Shown one piece after another: positions 38,242 to 40,386 of a DNA stretch of 40,386 nucleotides. The stretch covers positions 1-40,386 of the forward strand of contig CAIRNJ010000090.1 of the NCBI GenBank assembly GCA_903879915.1, in the 5' to 3' direction. Origin of the DNA: an uncultured Elusimicrobia bacterium (GTDB lineage Bacteria > Elusimicrobiota > Elusimicrobia > Elusimicrobiales > UBA9959). The notes beneath the pieces are model-generated. The model was not told where the DNA came from and did no database searches. It was given only the letters and a program-made list of their open reading frames with translations. The first letter of the stretch is position 1. Each line of letters starts with the position of its first letter. The translations under genes were made by a program, and so were the position numbers.

Positions 38242-39066
38242 TTACTCCAGCACTTCCCTGCCCCTGAAGATCTTCCTGAACGCCCCGTACAGCCAGGCCA
38301 GCACGCCGGACAGCGCGTAGATGGAGAAGAACAGGAACAGCGCGTCCTGCGGGTAGCGCACTATCATGGAAAGCACCGCGGTTATCAGCAGGATGCCCTT
38401 TATGGAATTGGGCTTGAGCATGTCGCCCTTGAACGCGGCGTACGGCGCGGAGGAGACCATCAGCAGCGCCAGCGCTATCATGATGAAAGGCACGATGCCG
38501 TACACGAACGGCATCCGGTCCATCACGATCTGTATGCCGCGCATGCTGCTCTCGCCCTCTATCATGCTGTAGGCCAGCACGAACGAAACGAGGATGCCGG
38601 CGGCGCCGGGAATGGGCAGCCCCTGGAAATAATCCTTCGAGCTGCCGCCGAAATGCGACTTCACGTTATAGCGGGCCAGGCGCAGCGCCCCGCACAGCAC
38701 GTACAGGAAAGCCACCGGGTAGCCCCAGTAGCCGTAGTCCTTGAGCACGAACTTATAGACCAGGTACGCCGGGGCGATGCCGAACGAGATCCAGTCCGAC
38801 AGCGAATCTATCTCCACGCCGAAAGAGCTTTCGCCGTGCACCAGGCGCGCCACGCGGCCGTCCAGCATGTCCATCACGTAGGAGATGATCAGGAACCAGG
38901 ACGCCCGCACGTACTCGCCTTCGGAGGCCGAGAGTATGGAAAAGAAGCCGAAGGCCATGTTGGCGATGGTGAAGATGGACGGCAGCACGATGGCGCCGGT
39001 CTTCTTCAGCTTGACCATGTCTATGCGTTTCGGCTTTACCTGGATCTCTTCGTTGTTTAAGGTCAT
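38242..39066 (-). CDS. pssA: CDP-diacylglycerol--serine O-phosphatidyltransferase
   Basis: This 274-residue membrane enzyme makes phosphatidylserine from CDP-diacylglycerol and serine. The CDP-alcohol phosphatidyltransferase motif is complete: Asp69-Gly70-x2-Ala73-Arg74-x8-Gly83-x3-Asp87-x3-Asp91. About six to seven membrane segments follow from residue 28. It lies downstream of psd on the same strand, with 22 nt between them, so the two-step route to phosphatidylethanolamine is encoded together. Confidence 0.95.
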   Translation of the reverse strand: MTLNNEEIQVKPKRIDMVKLKKTGAIVLPSIFTIANMAFGFFSILSASEGEYVRASWFLIISYVMDMLDGRVARLVHGESSFGVEIDSLSDWISFGIAPAYLVYKFVLKDYGYWGYPVAFLYVLCGALRLARYNVKSHFGGSSKDYFQGLPIPGAAGILVSFVLAYSMIEGESSMRGIQIVMDRMPFVYGIVPFIMIALALLMVSSAPYAAFKGDMLKPNSIKGILLITAVLSMIVRYPQDALFLFFSIYALSGVLAWLYGAFRKIFRGREVLE

Positions 39067-39088
39067 AGTTTGATTTCCTGTCCGCGGC

Positions 39089-39715
39089 CTACCAAAGGCC
39101 CAGAATGGTCTCCGAGCCCGCCACCGCGTCGCCGGGCTTCACCAGTATTTTCGCCGACTCCGGCAGGTACACGGCCACCTGCGAGCCGAAATAGATCATG
39201 CCCACGCGCTCGCCTATCTTCACCTGCTGCCCCTCGGCCACGTAGCAGGCTATGCGGCGCGCTATCGAGCCGGTTATCTGCTCTATTTCCACGGCCCGGC
39301 CGCCTTCGCCGGTGATGCGGATGCGGTTGCGCTCGTTGTTGGCGGCCTCGGGCTTGTAGGCTATGGCGAACTTGCCCTTAGTGTATTTTATGCTCTCCAC
39401 TTTGCCTTCCATCGGCGAGCGCTGCACGTGGACGTTGAGCACCGACAGAAAAATGCGCACGACGGTTATCCCGGGCGTGCCCTCGTTCTGTATGGTCATC
39501 ACGGTGCCGTCGGCGGGGCAGGCTATCTGCCCCGGCGCGAACACGGTGTTCCGCTCGGGGTCGCGGAAGAAATAGGCGGAAAAAGCCGCGAAGAAAAGCC
39601 CGAGCAGCAGCAGCGGCATGCCCACCCACTTGCAGCAGGACAGCAGCAGCCCGCCCACGACGGCGGCGGCCACGCCGCCCGAGATAAGTTTTATTCCGAT
39701 AGGAGCAAATCCCAT
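39089..39715 (-). CDS. psd: Phosphatidylserine decarboxylase
   Basis: This 208-residue proenzyme of the short type decarboxylates phosphatidylserine to phosphatidylethanolamine. It has two N-terminal hydrophobic segments (about 10-26 and 31-50), the RDPER motif (51-55), PADGTV near 67-72, the NVHVQRSPMEGKV segment, and the self-cleavage site Gly177-Ser178 in MIYFGSQV. Ser178 should become the pyruvoyl group. A GGAGG site precedes the start. It is first in the psd-pssA pair. Confidence 0.95.
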   Translation of the reverse strand: MGFAPIGIKLISGGVAAAVVGGLLLSCCKWVGMPLLLLGLFFAAFSAYFFRDPERNTVFAPGQIACPADGTVMTIQNEGTPGITVVRIFLSVLNVHVQRSPMEGKVESIKYTKGKFAIAYKPEAANNERNRIRITGEGGRAVEIEQITGSIARRIACYVAEGQQVKIGERVGMIYFGSQVAVYLPESAKILVKPGDAVAGSETILGLW

Positions 39716-39763
39716 ATCAGCCTCCAGGATTAAATTACCGCATATCCGCTAACTACAAAAACG

Positions 39764-39848
39764 TGCCCGGGGCGGGACTCGAACCCGCACGGAGGAGACC
39801 TCCAGCTGATTTTAAGTCAGCTCTGGCTACCAGTTACAGCACCCGGGC
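39764..39848 (-). tRNA. tRNA-Leu(TAA)
   Basis: An 85-nt class II tRNA: acceptor GCCCGGG / CCCGGGC with A discriminator, D-arm CTG-TAACTGGTAGC-CAG, anticodon loop CTTAAAA, a long variable arm (TGGAGGTCTCCTCCGT) and T-arm GCGGG-TTCGAGT-CCCGC. Its 5' 15 nt overlap the 3' end of the HNH gene. Confidence 0.95.
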
Positions 39849-40319
39849 CCGTTTAATACTGTTACGTCCTCTATGCGTAGGCTTAAGGCTGTGACAATTC
39901 GGGCACAAAATACGCAGATTTTCCAGTCTATTATCACGCCTGTCGCCGTTTATATGATCCAGTTCCAACGGCAGATACCCATCCGCTGTAGTTTTAGCCC
40001 AGCCGCACTCCTCGCAATGCATGGGCTTCAATTTCGCTGCAAACAACCTTTTTTTTAACTTAAAACTTTGAAAAAAACTTTTTTTGACCAAAATTTTTTC
40101 AAGCGGGATCCGAACAACGCCTTTAACGCTCAACCCTTTATTCCAGGCTCTGCCTTTAAAATGCGCTATTTTGATCCCCAACTCGGCAATGTACTTTTTT
40201 ATCTGCTCGTAATTGCCGCCGGCTTCCCGCAAATTCAATTTTAAAAGAACCTGCCTGTAACTGGAAGACGCAGCCACGGCATTGCGCAGTTGAATTTCCG
40301 ACCATGAACGGCGATTCAT
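39834..40319 (-). CDS. HNH endonuclease, probably a homing-type or mobile gene
   Basis: This 161-residue protein has an N-terminal HTH-like DNA-reading region (about 5-50, SWSEIQLRNAVAASSSYRQV, then LGIKIAHFKG) and a C-terminal HNH domain. The HNH domain has Cys102-x2-Cys105, Asp121-His122 (LELDHINGD), Asn130 and Cys139-x2-Cys142-His143. The last codons (Ala-Arg-Val-Leu-stop) are read from the first 15 nt of the tRNA-Leu(TAA) gene. Upstream lies another tRNA-Leu-like 5' fragment. The gene is more AT-rich than its neighbours, a sign of transfer. The target and whether it is mobile are not shown by the sequence. Confidence 0.85.
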   Translation of the reverse strand: MNRRSWSEIQLRNAVAASSSYRQVLLKLNLREAGGNYEQIKKYIAELGIKIAHFKGRAWNKGLSVKGVVRIPLEKILVKKSFFQSFKLKKRLFAAKLKPMHCEECGWAKTTADGYLPLELDHINGDRRDNRLENLRILCPNCHSLKPTHRGRNSIKRARVL

Positions 40320-40366
40320 GTTTTAATGCTAACTAAATGGCACACGCAAAGTCAAACAGAGAAGAT

Positions 40367-40386
40367 CGCGTCTACCAGTTCCGCCA
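40367..40386 (-). pseudogene. 5' part of a tRNA-Leu-like sequence, cut by the window edge
   Basis: On the minus strand the edge reads TGGCGGAACTGGTAGACGCG, the characteristic D-arm region of bacterial tRNA-Leu. What follows (ATCTTCTCTG) does not form a Leu anticodon arm, and no T-arm or acceptor 3' half appears before the HNH start. It looks like a tRNA-Leu broken just after the D-arm; the 5' acceptor strand lies outside the window. Confidence 0.55.

Noticed and set aside
39834-40386. Group I intron in tRNA-Leu carrying the HNH gene
   Set aside because: The break is just after the D-arm, not in the anticodon loop, and the downstream tRNA-Leu is complete on its own.
1-40386. CRISPR array
   Set aside because: No regularly spaced direct repeats with unique spacers were found; the repeats seen are pairs or palindromes.

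Overview
The window is GC-rich, densely packed bacterial chromosome from a Gram-negative (diderm) organism. Signal-peptide beta-barrel proteins, PilZ, PilT and type IV pilins, an FtsQ-FtsA-FtsZ cluster, an adenosylcobalamin-dependent ribonucleotide reductase and the Pss/Psd phospholipid pair all fit. The pilin N-terminus (MQNKKGFTLIELLVVVLIIG and onward) and the overall gene mix resemble Elusimicrobiota; that placement is an inference from sequence feel, not a database result. No rRNA and no CRISPR array were seen.

Region by region. (1) 1-2160: a cassette bounded by a perfect 119-bp inverted repeat (1-119 against 2042-2160). It holds a 57-residue MerR-type HTH gene and a large serine recombinase whose 3' end runs into miaB. 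(2) 2108-8236, plus strand: miaB-PilZ, then miaA-hflX, plsY, a bifunctional-nuclease-family gene, an HU/IHF gene, a MerR-like gene and tRNA-Pro(GGG): tRNA modification, ribosome rescue, lipid and nucleoid functions. (3) 8394-14703, plus strand: a secreted serpin, tRNA-Pro(CGG), acylphosphatase, a group 2 sigma-70 factor, apt, tRNA-Arg(CCT), a membrane TPR protein and two outer-membrane beta-barrel proteins. (4) 14704-16646: about 1.9 kb where transcription converges, with one small winged-helix-like gene, two adjacent DnaA-box-like 9-mers, a recurring ACATAT motif and perfect palindromes. (5) 16647-25278, minus strand: one long cluster read as ftsQ-ftsA-ftsZ-pilT-dNK-cmk-plsC-S1-TPR, so division, pilus retraction, nucleotide supply, lipid synthesis and translation appear transcriptionally linked. 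(6) 25279-29050: a hairpin-rich divergent region, tRNA-Lys(TTT), a sensor kinase and OmpR-family regulator, then two nearly identical pilin genes whose promoters share three direct repeats at an 11-bp period. (7) 29068-32019, minus strand: a 983-residue rod-like coiled-coil protein. (8) 32298-38179, plus strand: nrdJ, then tmk-holB-metG, the last with several altered active-site motifs. (9) 38242-40386, minus strand: pssA, psd, tRNA-Leu(TAA), an HNH endonuclease gene whose stop codon lies inside that tRNA gene, and a tRNA-Leu-like 5' fragment cut by the window edge.

The most unusual items are the recombinase cassette that supplies the start signals of miaB, the shared operator layout of the two pilin promoters next to a two-component system, the altered methionyl-tRNA synthetase, the HNH gene set between tRNA-Leu sequences, and a set of genes whose start codon lies only 5-8 nt after a TATAAT-like -10 box, which suggests leaderless mRNAs.
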